Assembly: GCF_003287405.1 (NCBI RefSeq)
Contig: NZ_PRLD01000003.1
Location: forward strand, 186,001-250,000
DNA length: 64,000 bases
Source of the DNA: Faecalibacterium prausnitzii
GTDB lineage: Bacteria; Bacillota; Clostridia; Oscillospirales; Ruminococcaceae
Direction of reading: 5' to 3'
The position numbers and the translations under genes are program-made. This document shows, in pieces, positions 1-10,007 of this stretch (positions within the stretch are counted from its first letter, which is position 1; each line of letters begins with the position of its first letter). Under the pieces are notes generated by a model, which made no database searches, had not been told where the DNA came from, and saw only the letters and a program-made list of their open reading frames with translations.

Positions 1-2254
<2,254 letters not shown>

Positions 2255-2324
2255 AGGTCACACCTCATAAATCTTAAAAATCGGGCTGTGATGCGCCCGG
2301 GATCGCGCATAACAATACAAGTAT

Positions 2325-2353
2325 ATGATACACCAAAGCGGCAGACACGTCAA
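2325..2353 (-). promoter_or_regulatory. Promoter of secA
   Basis: On the minus strand TTGACG (2353-2348) and TATCAT (2330-2325) are separated by 17 bases. They lie about 70 bases upstream of the secA start, which fits a housekeeping sigma factor promoter. Confidence 0.6.
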
Positions 2354-2519
2354 ACCTGCAAGGCTATTTTAGCCCGCTTTTACATGAACTTTCTGTAAAA
2401 AGATGCTGCAGGCCGTTCACAGTTCCCCGATACCCCGGCAGTACGCTTTATTTTCGCCCTATCGCTTTTGGGGGAATCGTGGTAGAATAGGGCTATCATT
2501 GATAGGGAGGGCTGTACTT

Positions 2520-3356
2520 ATGCTCAAACGGCTGCGCACCGCGCACCCCATTCTTTATTGTATCCTGTCCGAGGTGCTGTTCCTTGGCAGCATGGTCGTG
2601 TTCAGCCTGCTGGCTACTATCGTGCTGGCAGCGGCAGGCGCGGACTTTGACACCATGGACGGCTATCTGTTTGGCTCTGTGCAGGAAGCTGTCGGGCTGG
2701 CGGTGGCACTTTTGCTGCTGACCCGCACCGGCAGGCTGGATCTGCTGCGCCGGCGCGGCTGCGGCTTTCTGAACGGGCTGCTGGTGGGGATGTACCCGCT
2801 GTTCTTCATCGGGTACACGGCCTTTGGGACGCTGGCCTTTGGCCGCCCGGACACGCCGCTGCTGCCGCTGCCCCGCATCCTGACCTTTTTGCTGAACATG
2901 ATCCTTGTGGGCGTGGCCGAGGAGCTGGTGTTCCGGGGCATCATTGCCCAGACCCTGCTGGAGCGCTACGGCACCGCCCGCGCCGGGGTGTGGAAAGCCT
3001 GCCTTGTGTCCGGCGTGCTGTTCGGCGCGGCGCACCTGAGCAACCTGCTCGGCTCGGCACCTTTTGGCGTGCTGATGCAGTGCGTGTTTGCGGCTTCGCT
3101 GGGCGTGATGCTGGCCGCCATCTACTTCCGCACCGGCAATTTGTGGGTGACGGTGTTCCTGCACAGCGCCATGGACATTGCCGCCATGCTCATCGGCGGG
3201 TTGTACGGCACCACCAGCGTGGCCGAGAGCGTAAGCGGCTACGATGCTTCGCGGCTGCTGTCGGTGGCGGTGTACCTGATCCCTACCGTGTTTCTGCTGC
3301 GCAAAAAGAAGCTGCCGGAGGTGCAGCTGTACTGGGGCGGCATTGTAAAAAATTAA
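2520..3356 (+). CDS. CPBP family intramembrane glutamic endopeptidase
   Basis: Polytopic membrane protein of 278 residues from the CPBP (CAAX protease / bacteriocin-processing) family. Motif 1 is EELVFRG at residues 134-140 (paired Glu plus Arg139), motif 2 is the His of FGAAH at about 172, and a third His lies in FLHSAMD at about 215; these are the family's metal or catalytic residues. The start is the ATG at 2520, preceded by GGGAGG with a 9-base spacer; the frame stays open further upstream but without a comparable site. In other bacteria members process peptides or give bacteriocin self-immunity; the substrate here is unknown. It is divergent from secA and monocistronic. Confidence 0.85.
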   Translation: MLKRLRTAHPILYCILSEVLFLGSMVVFSLLATIVLAAAGADFDTMDGYLFGSVQEAVGLAVALLLLTRTGRLDLLRRRGCGFLNGLLVGMYPLFFIGYTAFGTLAFGRPDTPLLPLPRILTFLLNMILVGVAEELVFRGIIAQTLLERYGTARAGVWKACLVSGVLFGAAHLSNLLGSAPFGVLMQCVFAASLGVMLAAIYFRTGNLWVTVFLHSAMDIAAMLIGGLYGTTSVAESVSGYDASRLLSVAVYLIPTVFLLRKKKLPEVQLYWGGIVKN

Positions 3357-3377
3357 GGCTTACGGACAAAAATCTTC

Positions 3378-3406
3378 TTGCAATCTGCTGTGCAATCTGG
3401 TATACT
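3378..3406 (+). promoter_or_regulatory. Promoter of rpsO
   Basis: TTGCAA (3378-3383), a 17-base spacer and TATACT (3401-3406), about 100 bases upstream of rpsO. Confidence 0.75.
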
Positions 3407-3512
3407 GTATCTGTTACCGTGGTACGGGGCTGGGAGTATGCCCGCTTTTGGGAGAACCGTTTCCCGCCGCTGTGCCATAGGCAGATAAATTACTTGAAAG
3501 AGGTACTGTATT

Positions 3513-3767
3513 ATGAATAAGCAGGAAGTTATGGCCAAAGTCGCTCTGACCGAGAAGGACACTGGCTCCCCCGAGGTTCAGGTCGCTCTGCTGACCGCTC
3601 ACATCAACGAGCTGAACGAGCACCTGAAGAAGAACCCTAACGATCACCACAGCCGCCGCGGTCTGCTGAAGATGGTTGGCCGTCGCCGCAATCTGCTGGC
3701 TTATCTCCAGAAGAAGGACATCGAGCGTTACCGTGCTCTGATCGCAACTCTGGGTCTGCGTAAGTAA
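3513..3767 (+). CDS. rpsO: 30S ribosomal protein S15
   Basis: Primary 16S rRNA binding protein of the small subunit platform. The 84 residues match S15 throughout, with the [12 protein letters not shown] and [15 protein letters not shown] blocks typical of the family; length is slightly below the common 88-89, mainly at the N-terminus. The ribosome binding site GAAAGAGG lies 9 bases before the ATG. It is followed by a terminator and then pnp, the conserved rpsO-pnp order. Confidence 0.97.
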   Translation: MNKQEVMAKVALTEKDTGSPEVQVALLTAHINELNEHLKKNPNDHHSRRGLLKMVGRRRNLLAYLQKKDIERYRALIATLGLRK

Positions 3768-3777
3768 TTTTAACGGA

Positions 3778-3812
3778 GGGCAGGTACCGCAATGGTACCT
3801 GCCCTTTGCTTT
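3778..3812 (+). terminator. Intrinsic terminator after rpsO
   Basis: A perfect 11-bp stem, GGGCAGGTACC (3778-3788) with GGTACCTGCCC (3794-3804), has a 5-base loop and is followed by TTTGCTTT. It separates rpsO from pnp, although readthrough or RNase processing is common at this junction in other bacteria. Confidence 0.8.
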
Positions 3813-3913
3813 ATGTATAGCTCCATGTATCCCATGCGCACAAAATAGCGGTGGCAGCGTATTGCAGCAGTAAATCGAACGCCCGTGCCTGCGGGCAGGG
3901 ACGCTGGATTTAT

Positions 3914-3922
3914 TGCTATAAT
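3914..3922 (+). promoter_or_regulatory. Extended -10 promoter of pnp
   Basis: TGCTATAAT at 3914-3922 is an ideal extended -10 element 56 bases upstream of the pnp ATG. There is no convincing -35 box, as expected for this class. Confidence 0.6.
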
Positions 3923-3977
3923 GCGCACGCCACGGCTTTTTGGATAGAACGATCCGAAAAACAAGGAGGCAGAAACA

Positions 3978-6119
3978 ATGGCAATCGAATTTGGTTCCCG
4001 CAAAGAGACCTTTGACAACTTCAAGGTCTACGAAACCATGCTGGCCGGCCGCCCGTTCAAGGTTGAAATGGGCAAGATGTGTGGCCTGTCCAATGCCAGC
4101 GCACTGATCCGCTACGGCGAGACCTGCGTGATGTGCAACGTGGTCATGAGCCCCAAGCCCCGCGAGGGCGTGGATTTCTTCCCGCTGAACGTGGAGTACG
4201 AGGAAAAGCTCTACGCCGCAGGCCGCATTCCCGGCAGCTTTATGCGCCGTGAGGGCCGCCCCGGCGAGCGCGCCATCCTGACCAGCCGCGTGGTGGACCG
4301 CCCCATGCGCCCGCTGTTCCCCAAGGAGATGCGCAACGACGTGTGCATCACCATGACCGTCATGAGCCTTGACCCAGATTGCAGCCCCGAGATCGCCGGC
4401 ATGATCGGCGCTTCTCTGGTGACCGCCGTGTCCGATATCCCGTGGAACGGCCCCATCGGCGGCGTGCAGGTGGGCTTGGTTGACGGCGAGATCGTGCTGA
4501 ACCCCACGCAGGAGCAGCGCAAGGTGAGCGACCTTGCTCTGACCGTTGCCGCCACCATGGACAAGATCGTGATGATCGAGGCCGGCGCCAACGAGGTGGA
4601 CGAGGACACTATGCTGACCGCCATCAAGACCGCACACGTTGAGATCAAGAAGATCATCGAGTTCATCAACAAGATCGTGGCCGAGCGCGGCAAGCCGAAG
4701 ATCGACTTCCAGGTTGTGGGTCTGGACATGGACGTGTTCCACGCCATCCAGAATAAGTACTTGGACGACTTCAAGGCCGCTATGGACACCGACGACAAGA
4801 ACGTGCGTGACGCAGCCCTGCTGCCCATCATGGACAAGATCGCCGAGGAATACCCCGACCTGTCCGCTGCCGATCTGGATCTGGTAAGCTACAAGATGCA
4901 GAAGTTTGTGGTGCGCCGCTGGCTGCTGGATGAGGGCAAGCGCGTGGACGGCCGCGGCATCAACGAGATCCGCCCGCTGGCCGCAGAGGTGGGCATTCTG
5001 CCCCGCGTGCACGGCTCCGGTATGTTCACCCGTGGCCAGACGCAGGTGCTTACCACCTGCACGCTGGGCGGCACCAAGGACAACCAGCTGATGGACGATC
5101 TGACCGACGAGCAGACCAAGCGCTATATCCACCACTATAACTTCCCGCCGTATTCCGTGGGCGAGGCACGCGCACCGCGCAGCCCCGGCCGCCGCGAGAT
5201 CGGTCACGGTGCACTGGCCGAGCGTGCTCTGGTGCCGGTGCTGCCCTCTCTGGAGGAGTTCCCCTACACCATCCGCTGCGTGTCCGAGGTGCTCAGCTCT
5301 AACGGCTCCACCTCTCAGGCTTCCATCTGCGGCTCTACGCTGGCACTGATGGACGCAGGCGTGCCCATCAAGGCTCCGGTTGCGGGCATTTCCTGCGGCC
5401 TGATCACCGAGGGCGAGCGCTGGATGACCATGCTGGACATTCAGGGCGTGGAGGACTTCCACGGCGATATGGACTTTAAGGTCGGTGGCACCCGCAAGGG
5501 CATTACCGCCATCCAGATGGACATCAAGATCGACGGCCTGACCTACGACATCATTGCCGAGGCCTTCGAGAAGTGCCGCAAGGGTCGGCTGTATATTCTG
5601 GACGAGATCATCAAGCCCGTGATCGCCCAGCCCCGTCAGGAGCTGAGCCGCTGGGCACCCAAGATGTTCAGCATGATGATCCCCACCGACAAGATCAAGG
5701 ACGTCATCGGTAAGGGCGGCAAGGTCATTCAGGACATCTGCGCCACCTGCAACTGCAAGATCGACGTGCAGGAGGATGGCCATGTGTTCGTCTCCGCCGT
5801 GGATCAGGAGGACGCAAAGCGCGCCATCTTTACCATCAAGACCATTGTGGAGGACCCCGAGATCGGTGCCATCTACAAGGGCAAGGTGACCCGCCTGATG
5901 AACTTTGGTGCCTTTGTGGAAATCGCTCCGGGCAAGGAAGGCCTTGTGCATATCTCCAAGCTGGACACCAAGCGCGTGGAGCGGGTAGAGGACGTGGTTG
6001 CCGTGGGCGATGCCATCGTGGTCAAGGTGACCGACATCGACCAGCAGGGCCGCATCAACCTGAGCCGCCGCGATGCCATTCTGGCACTGGAAGCCAAAAA
6101 GGCTGCCCAGCAGCAGTAA
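3978..6119 (+). CDS. pnp: Polyribonucleotide nucleotidyltransferase (PNPase)
   Basis: Phosphorolytic 3'-5' exoribonuclease that degrades mRNA to nucleoside diphosphates. The 713-residue protein has two RNase PH-like domains; the second carries the GVEDFHGDMDFKVGGT catalytic block near residue 490. A KH domain follows (VIGKGGK, about 575-580), then an S1 domain (about 629-700, FGAFVEIAPGKEGLVHIS). The start is supported by AAGGAGG 8-9 bases upstream. Length and domain order are normal. Confidence 0.97.
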   Translation: MAIEFGSRKETFDNFKVYETMLAGRPFKVEMGKMCGLSNASALIRYGETCVMCNVVMSPKPREGVDFFPLNVEYEEKLYAAGRIPGSFMRREGRPGERAILTSRVVDRPMRPLFPKEMRNDVCITMTVMSLDPDCSPEIAGMIGASLVTAVSDIPWNGPIGGVQVGLVDGEIVLNPTQEQRKVSDLALTVAATMDKIVMIEAGANEVDEDTMLTAIKTAHVEIKKIIEFINKIVAERGKPKIDFQVVGLDMDVFHAIQNKYLDDFKAAMDTDDKNVRDAALLPIMDKIAEEYPDLSAADLDLVSYKMQKFVVRRWLLDEGKRVDGRGINEIRPLAAEVGILPRVHGSGMFTRGQTQVLTTCTLGGTKDNQLMDDLTDEQTKRYIHHYNFPPYSVGEARAPRSPGRREIGHGALAERALVPVLPSLEEFPYTIRCVSEVLSSNGSTSQASICGSTLALMDAGVPIKAPVAGISCGLITEGERWMTMLDIQGVEDFHGDMDFKVGGTRKGITAIQMDIKIDGLTYDIIAEAFEKCRKGRLYILDEIIKPVIAQPRQELSRWAPKMFSMMIPTDKIKDVIGKGGKVIQDICATCNCKIDVQEDGHVFVSAVDQEDAKRAIFTIKTIVEDPEIGAIYKGKVTRLMNFGAFVEIAPGKEGLVHISKLDTKRVERVEDVVAVGDAIVVKVTDIDQQGRINLSRRDAILALEAKKAAQQQ

Positions 6120-6145
6120 AACATAATACGGACTGCATAAATCAA

Positions 6146-6178
6146 GAGCCGCTGTACTTTTTGTACAGCGGCTCTTTT
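6146..6178 (+). terminator. Intrinsic terminator after pnp
   Basis: A perfect 12-bp stem (GAGCCGCTGTAC, 6146-6157, with GTACAGCGGCTC, 6163-6174), a T5 loop and a following TTTT. Confidence 0.85.
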
Positions 6179-6235
6179 GCGTGGAGAACTCCCTCAGTCA
6201 AACCCTGCGGGTTTGCCAGCCATGCCGGGAACGGG

Positions 6236-6369
6236 CTCGCCCTCTCCGTCATCGCTGCGCGATGCCACCTCTCCCAAAGGGAGAGGCCTTGGCAGTACGG
6301 TAAAGTTTCTGGTTTTGCCAAGGGCTCCCCCTTTGGGGGAGCTGGCGCGTTAGCGCCTGAGAGGGCGAG
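6236..6369. repeat. Palindromic interspersed repeat A, copy 1
   Basis: A 134-bp element bounded by inverted CTCGCCCTCTC (6236-6246) and GAGAGGGCGAG (6359-6369). Inside are CTCTCCCAAAGGGAGAG, an inverted TTGGCA/TGCCAA pair and a GGCTCCCCCTTTGGGGGAGC hairpin. A second copy with the same boundaries and internal blocks lies at 28730-28871. It has no coding capacity and looks like a MITE-type or REP-like element. Confidence 0.75.
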
Positions 6370-6402
6370 CTCGCTTTGTGCTGTGGTACAGCCTTGCGGC
6401 AA

Positions 6403-6518
6403 CACCCCCTCCCGTGAAAAGGCAATGCTGGAAAATCCGCAGATTTTCCAGCATTGCAAATTTAAAAATATATTTCCGCTGATGATGCGCAGAGCAACGC
6501 GGAGCGCATTTTAAATCG
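6403..6518 (-). repeat. Repeat B, copy 1 (long form), at the end of the pilus operon
   Basis: Arms of 15 bases, GCAATGCTGGAAAAT (6422-6436) and ATTTTCCAGCATTGC (6443-6457), enclose the loop CCGCAG. In the minus direction the hairpin is followed by TTTTCACGGGAGGGGGTG (6420-6403), an 18-base sequence identical to that at 25540-25557. The other flank (6458-6518, ending in TTTAAATCG when read on plus) is shared with copy 3 at 31296-31406. Read on the minus strand it is a hairpin plus T-run just after the last pilus gene, so it probably acts as its terminator. Confidence 0.75.
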
Positions 6519-6605
6519 TGCCGTGCCCGGCAGGGAAGAGGGTACAAAAAAACTCCCCCTTGCGGGGGAGAGGGCACGGCGCGCCGTGCTGGAAGGGAGT
6601 AGGGT

Positions 6606-7427
6606 TCAGTGTTCCTTTTTGCCCTGACGGTTCAGCACCCAGCCGACGGCAAACAGCAGCACACCGCTGCAGGCCAGCACCGGCACAGGCCAGTTCAGCT
6701 GACCGGTCTGGGGCAGAACAGGCTTATCCGGGTTGGAAGGGGAGACCGGGTTATCCGGGTTCTCGGGGCTTACGGGATTGTCCGGGTTGCCGGGACTTAC
6801 CGGGTTATCCGGTGTGCCGGGGCTCACCGGCGTATCCGGGGTGTCCGGCTGCTCCGGAAGATCGGGGGTGTCCGGCGGGGTCTCCGGCGTATCCGGGATG
6901 GTAGCGCCTACCTTGGGGGTGGCGTCCACATCGTAGATCCAGCTGTCGCCATCCGGCAGGGGAATGGACACAAGGAAGGGCTTGATGGCTTCGTAGCCGT
7001 GGGAAGCCTCGGTCTGCATGACCAGATACAGCCCCTGCGGCAGCTTGGTAAAGTCGGCGTAGCCTTCCTCGTCAACGTTCTGCTGGGCGGCAACGGCGGG
7101 CACGGTGGGCAGATACTTTGCCAGTTGGTCAGCCAGCGTGCTGTCGGAAAGATCGCCCAGCGGCACGCCGCAGCCCGTAAAATCGCCGGTATAGGCGTAG
7201 GACAGGCTGCCGCCGGTGCGCTTGACGGCGGCAACCTGATACAAGGTCAGCTCGCCGCCGCGCAGGGGCACATCGTTGTGGGTGTCGTACAGACGGACGT
7301 GGAGCGAGCCCAGCCGCCCGGACACAAGGCTGGCACTGGTGGCAAACGCCGGCAGGGCGCAGCATACCACAAGGCACACAGCCAGCAGCACAGCTGCCAG
7401 ACGATGACGCAGATCAATGCTTTTCAT
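6606..7427 (-). CDS. LPXTG-anchored minor pilin / cell-wall protein with NPVSP repeats
   Basis: Secreted wall-anchored protein of 273 residues. A signal peptide ends near ALPAFA. A pilin-like beta domain of about 150 residues follows (LHVRLYDTHNDVPLRGGELTLY ... LPQGLYLVMQTE), resembling Cna_B/SpaA-type minor pilins. A Pro-rich stalk contains four 9-residue repeats of the form DxPVSPxxP. The end is LPQTG, a hydrophobic segment and a basic tail, the sortase sorting signal. The ATG at 7427 has AGAGG upstream; the GTG at 7436 overlaps that site and is less likely. The start overlaps the sortase gene by 14 bases, suggesting translational coupling. Last gene of the operon; probably the wall-anchoring base pilin. 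Confidence 0.8.
   Translation of the reverse strand: MKSIDLRHRLAAVLLAVCLVVCCALPAFATSASLVSGRLGSLHVRLYDTHNDVPLRGGELTLYQVAAVKRTGGSLSYAYTGDFTGCGVPLGDLSDSTLADQLAKYLPTVPAVAAQQNVDEEGYADFTKLPQGLYLVMQTEASHGYEAIKPFLVSIPLPDGDSWIYDVDATPKVGATIPDTPETPPDTPDLPEQPDTPDTPVSPGTPDNPVSPGNPDNPVSPENPDNPVSPSNPDKPVLPQTGQLNWPVPVLACSGVLLFAVGWVLNRQGKKEH
6724..6831 (-). repeat. Four tandem 27-bp repeats in the minor pilin stalk
   Basis: Units at 6724-6750, 6751-6777, 6778-6804 and 6805-6831 share a TTATCCGGGTT-like start and each encodes 9 residues of the NPVSP stalk. The reading frame is kept whatever the copy number. Confidence 0.8.
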
Positions 7428-8259
7428 GTTCTTCACCTCTTGTTTTCTTGCGTTTGCGTGTGGAAAGCAGCATACCGATCAGCAGGATCAGCAGCATGGG
7501 CAGCGCCATGACGGGCGCAACGATGATAGGCTCTATCTTGAGCGCTTCGGCAGTAACACGGATGTGCTTGTACTGATCCGGGGTCTCCACGCGGTGACCG
7601 CGTACCAGCAGGCGGTGGGTGTTGATGCCGTAGGGGGTGCAGGTCATCAGGGTGACGTAATCCTTGCCTTCGGCGATCTTCAGCTCGTCGGTCTCGGTGG
7701 GCAGCACGATGGAAATTTTGTCCACCTCGTAGGTGAGCACCCGGTCCAGCACGGTGATGGTAAAGGTATCGCCCACTTCCAGCTGGTCAAGGTTGGTAAA
7801 CAGCTTTGCGCTGGGCAGGCCGCGGTGCGCCGAGATGACCGCGTGGGTGGACGCGCCGCCCACCGGCAGGCTGGTGCCCTCCAAATGGCCTGCGGCGATC
7901 TGCAATACGCTGTCGCTGGTGCCGTGGTAGATGGGCAGCTCCACGCCTATTTTGGAGATGGTGATGTAACCCATAATGCCCGTGCCGGTAATATCCAGCG
8001 TGTCGGCGTAGCCAGTAAGCTGATCCGGGCGGTAGAGCGCGTACTCGTTGGCGGCTACCTGTGCGTTAAAGGCATCGGCGGCGTCAAAGTATCCGCTGTA
8101 ATCCGCATCGGTCATGTTGTCCACGTCCTGCGCGTAGCTTGCCACCGCGCGGGACTGGTTGCGCTGGTTGACGTAATCGCTGATGGTGGGGTATAACATC
8201 ACGGATAGACCCACGAAAAAGACGAGGATCAATATAATGGTGCTTTTGTTCTTTTTCAT
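7414..8259 (-). CDS. Class C sortase (pilin polymerase)
   Basis: Membrane transpeptidase that joins pilin subunits through LPXTG motifs. The 281 residues contain an N-terminal membrane segment (about 8-25), the sortase barrel with catalytic His145 (SAHRG), Cys207 (TLMTCTPYG) and Arg216 (THRLLVRG), and a second C-terminal membrane segment (about 243-265) before a basic tail, as in class C enzymes. The usual DPF/DPW lid motif is not obvious in the segment preceding the barrel (about residues 75-95). It lies between the backbone pilin and the minor pilin, overlapping the latter. Confidence 0.92.
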   Translation of the reverse strand: MKKNKSTIILILVFFVGLSVMLYPTISDYVNQRNQSRAVASYAQDVDNMTDADYSGYFDAADAFNAQVAANEYALYRPDQLTGYADTLDITGTGIMGYITISKIGVELPIYHGTSDSVLQIAAGHLEGTSLPVGGASTHAVISAHRGLPSAKLFTNLDQLEVGDTFTITVLDRVLTYEVDKISIVLPTETDELKIAEGKDYVTLMTCTPYGINTHRLLVRGHRVETPDQYKHIRVTAEALKIEPIIVAPVMALPMLLILLIGMLLSTRKRKKTRGEEHEKH

Positions 8260-8290
8260 GGGCTACTCCCTAACGTTATAGTTTCAGGAC

Positions 8291-8320
8291 CAGAGCAGGG
8301 GGCTTTACAGCCCCGCTCTG
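8291..8320 (-). promoter_or_regulatory. Intercistronic hairpin between backbone pilin and sortase genes
   Basis: CAGAGC (8291-8296) pairs with GCTCTG (8315-8320) around an inner GGGGCT/AGCCCC stem. There is no T-run, so it more likely stabilises or processes the pilin mRNA than terminates it. This would fit a need for more pilin than sortase. Confidence 0.45.
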
Positions 8321-8339
8321 TGCAGGGGAAAAGGAGAAG

Positions 8340-9854
8340 TTAGCGGTTCTCCATGCGCTTTTTGGTGATGAGCAGGATGGCTGCAGCAACCATCAGGCCG
8401 CCGCCGATCACGTAGAAGATGGTGGTGCCGATGCCGCCGGTGCCGGGCAGGGTAGTGCCGATATTATTGACGACATCTGTAGTCAGAGTGCCAGCTTTTT
8501 TATCAACATTAAAGGTGATTTCGCCAACCTTCTTCTCGCCGCTCAAAGAGGTCAGAACATTATCACGAGTGGAAATAGAATCCCAATCAATTTTATGATC
8601 AGCGGTGACAGTAAAGGTGATGGGGCTGATGGTGTTATAGTGGGCGGGGGTTACAGTCTCGGTCAGCGTGTACTCGCCGTCATCCAGACCGGACAGCGTA
8701 AACTGAGTCAAGGTAGTGTTAACGTCCATAGTCTTGACAACATCCGTGCCGTTCTTGGTCTTTTTGGTCAGAGTGAACTGTGCACCTTCCAGAGGATCAC
8801 CAGCCTGATCGATCTTGTTCACAACCACCTTATAGGTAAAGACGATGACGTTATCCCAAGGAGTTTCGCCCTTGCCGTCACCGCGCGGGTTGTTGGAGTA
8901 CTCCAACTGTGCCTTGTTGACGTTGCCGTGTTCGCCCAGAACAGCGTTCCCGTTCAGCTGAGACTTGTAGGTAACGGTAATGATAGAATTAGCAGTAACA
9001 CCGGAAACTTTTTTCAGATCATCAAATACGATCTCAAAGGTGCAGCCATCGGCCGGGCTGGTATCGACAGTATAATTGCTAGCATCAATCTTAGTACCGG
9101 TCTCTTCATCGCCAACAAAAACTTTCACAGAGCTGGGGTCAAAGGTCAGACCCTTTTCTTCCACATCGTGGAAAGCGTAGTAATACGTCTTATAGGAATC
9201 AAAGTCCTTGGAAACAGTGCCCTGCAGGCGGAAGGGGATGTCATCGCCGATATCATAGTCGGCAGAATCCTGCCAGCCGGAAATAGCGCCGGTAGTATCG
9301 TTGGTGTCCTTCAGCTTTTTGGTAAATTTAGGAACCTCATTGCTCTTCGGCTTGATGGTAATATCGCAAACAACGGAAACGATGTAAGGAGTATAAGTCT
9401 CAGAGGAAGGCACAGTACCATCCTGGTCCTTGATCAGGTAGTAACCGCCAACAACATCATTAGCAGTACCGCCATTTGTAATAGTCACTAGAGGAGCGGT
9501 GCTCAAATCAATATATTTTTCGATAACGGTAAGCTTATCATTGTCGCTTGTGTAGGAAGCAACCTTGGAAAGTGCGTCCAGAACAGTCTGCTCAACAGCA
9601 TCACCAGCCGTACCAGTGCCGTTTTTGCCCCACTTGATGTTGGCGAGCATGGACGGTTGGGATGCATCATAATCACCGGTAAAGATCTGGTAGATCTCGT
9701 AGGTGTGACCGTTTTTAGGTGCGGTGATCGTGTACCGGGTAACAGCAGCAGTGCTGGTAGAGCTGCTGCCATCTGCAAACGCCGGGATCGCCATGGCGCA
9801 AACCATAGCAACTGCCAGCAGCGCAGCCATGAGTTTCTTCATTGCTTTTTTCAT
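8340..9854 (-). CDS. LPGTG backbone (major) pilin with isopeptide-type domains
   Basis: Shaft subunit of a sortase-assembled pilus, 504 residues. A signal peptide ends at about residue 27 (AIPAFA-DG). The KPK at 168-170 in DITIKPKSNE sits where fimbrial backbone pilins carry the Lys used as sortase acceptor. Later Cna_B-like domains show VVVNKID (Lys) and YTLTETVTPAHY (E-box Glu), consistent with internal isopeptide bonds. The C-terminus is LPGTG, a hydrophobic helix and KKRMENR. The ATG at 9854 starts a proper signal peptide; the upstream site is a weak AGGGG preceded by A10. Second-to-last large subunit of the operon. Confidence 0.88.
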   Translation of the reverse strand: MKKAMKKLMAALLAVAMVCAMAIPAFADGSSSTSTAAVTRYTITAPKNGHTYEIYQIFTGDYDASQPSMLANIKWGKNGTGTAGDAVEQTVLDALSKVASYTSDNDKLTVIEKYIDLSTAPLVTITNGGTANDVVGGYYLIKDQDGTVPSSETYTPYIVSVVCDITIKPKSNEVPKFTKKLKDTNDTTGAISGWQDSADYDIGDDIPFRLQGTVSKDFDSYKTYYYAFHDVEEKGLTFDPSSVKVFVGDEETGTKIDASNYTVDTSPADGCTFEIVFDDLKKVSGVTANSIITVTYKSQLNGNAVLGEHGNVNKAQLEYSNNPRGDGKGETPWDNVIVFTYKVVVNKIDQAGDPLEGAQFTLTKKTKNGTDVVKTMDVNTTLTQFTLSGLDDGEYTLTETVTPAHYNTISPITFTVTADHKIDWDSISTRDNVLTSLSGEKKVGEITFNVDKKAGTLTTDVVNNIGTTLPGTGGIGTTIFYVIGGGLMVAAAILLITKKRMENR

Positions 9855-9889
9855 GGAAAAAGCCCCTTTTTTTTTTCTGCCCCTTGCCG

Positions 9890-9918
9890 CCCCCTGCATT
9901 TTGTGCAGGGGGGGGGGG
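9890..9918 (-). promoter_or_regulatory. Hairpin with an 11-base homopolymer in the backbone pilin leader
   Basis: Plus-strand CCCCCTGCA (9890-9898) and TGCAGGGGG (9904-9912) form a 9-bp stem. The G run continues from 9908 to 9918 (11 G), i.e. 11 C in the minus-strand transcript, 54-64 bases upstream of the pilin ATG. A T10 run (9867-9876) lies still closer to the gene. Homopolymers of this length are prone to slipped-strand change. Confidence 0.6.
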
Positions 9919-10007
9919 TAGGGGTGTGGTCTTGTTCGGATTATCGCGTAAACTTTGCGCTGGGCGGGCGGGGTTTAAGCTCCGGGCGTCCGGCAGGGAA
10001 GTGCAGT

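Noticed and set aside
3414-5951. 845-codon minus-strand open frame across rpsO and pnp
   Set aside because: Composition is typical of antisense shadow (Ala/His/Leu/Val-rich); both sense genes are certain.
6236-6518. Possible CRISPR or tandem array
   Set aside because: Repeats are single palindromic elements, not regularly spaced direct repeats with unique spacers; no cas genes in the window.
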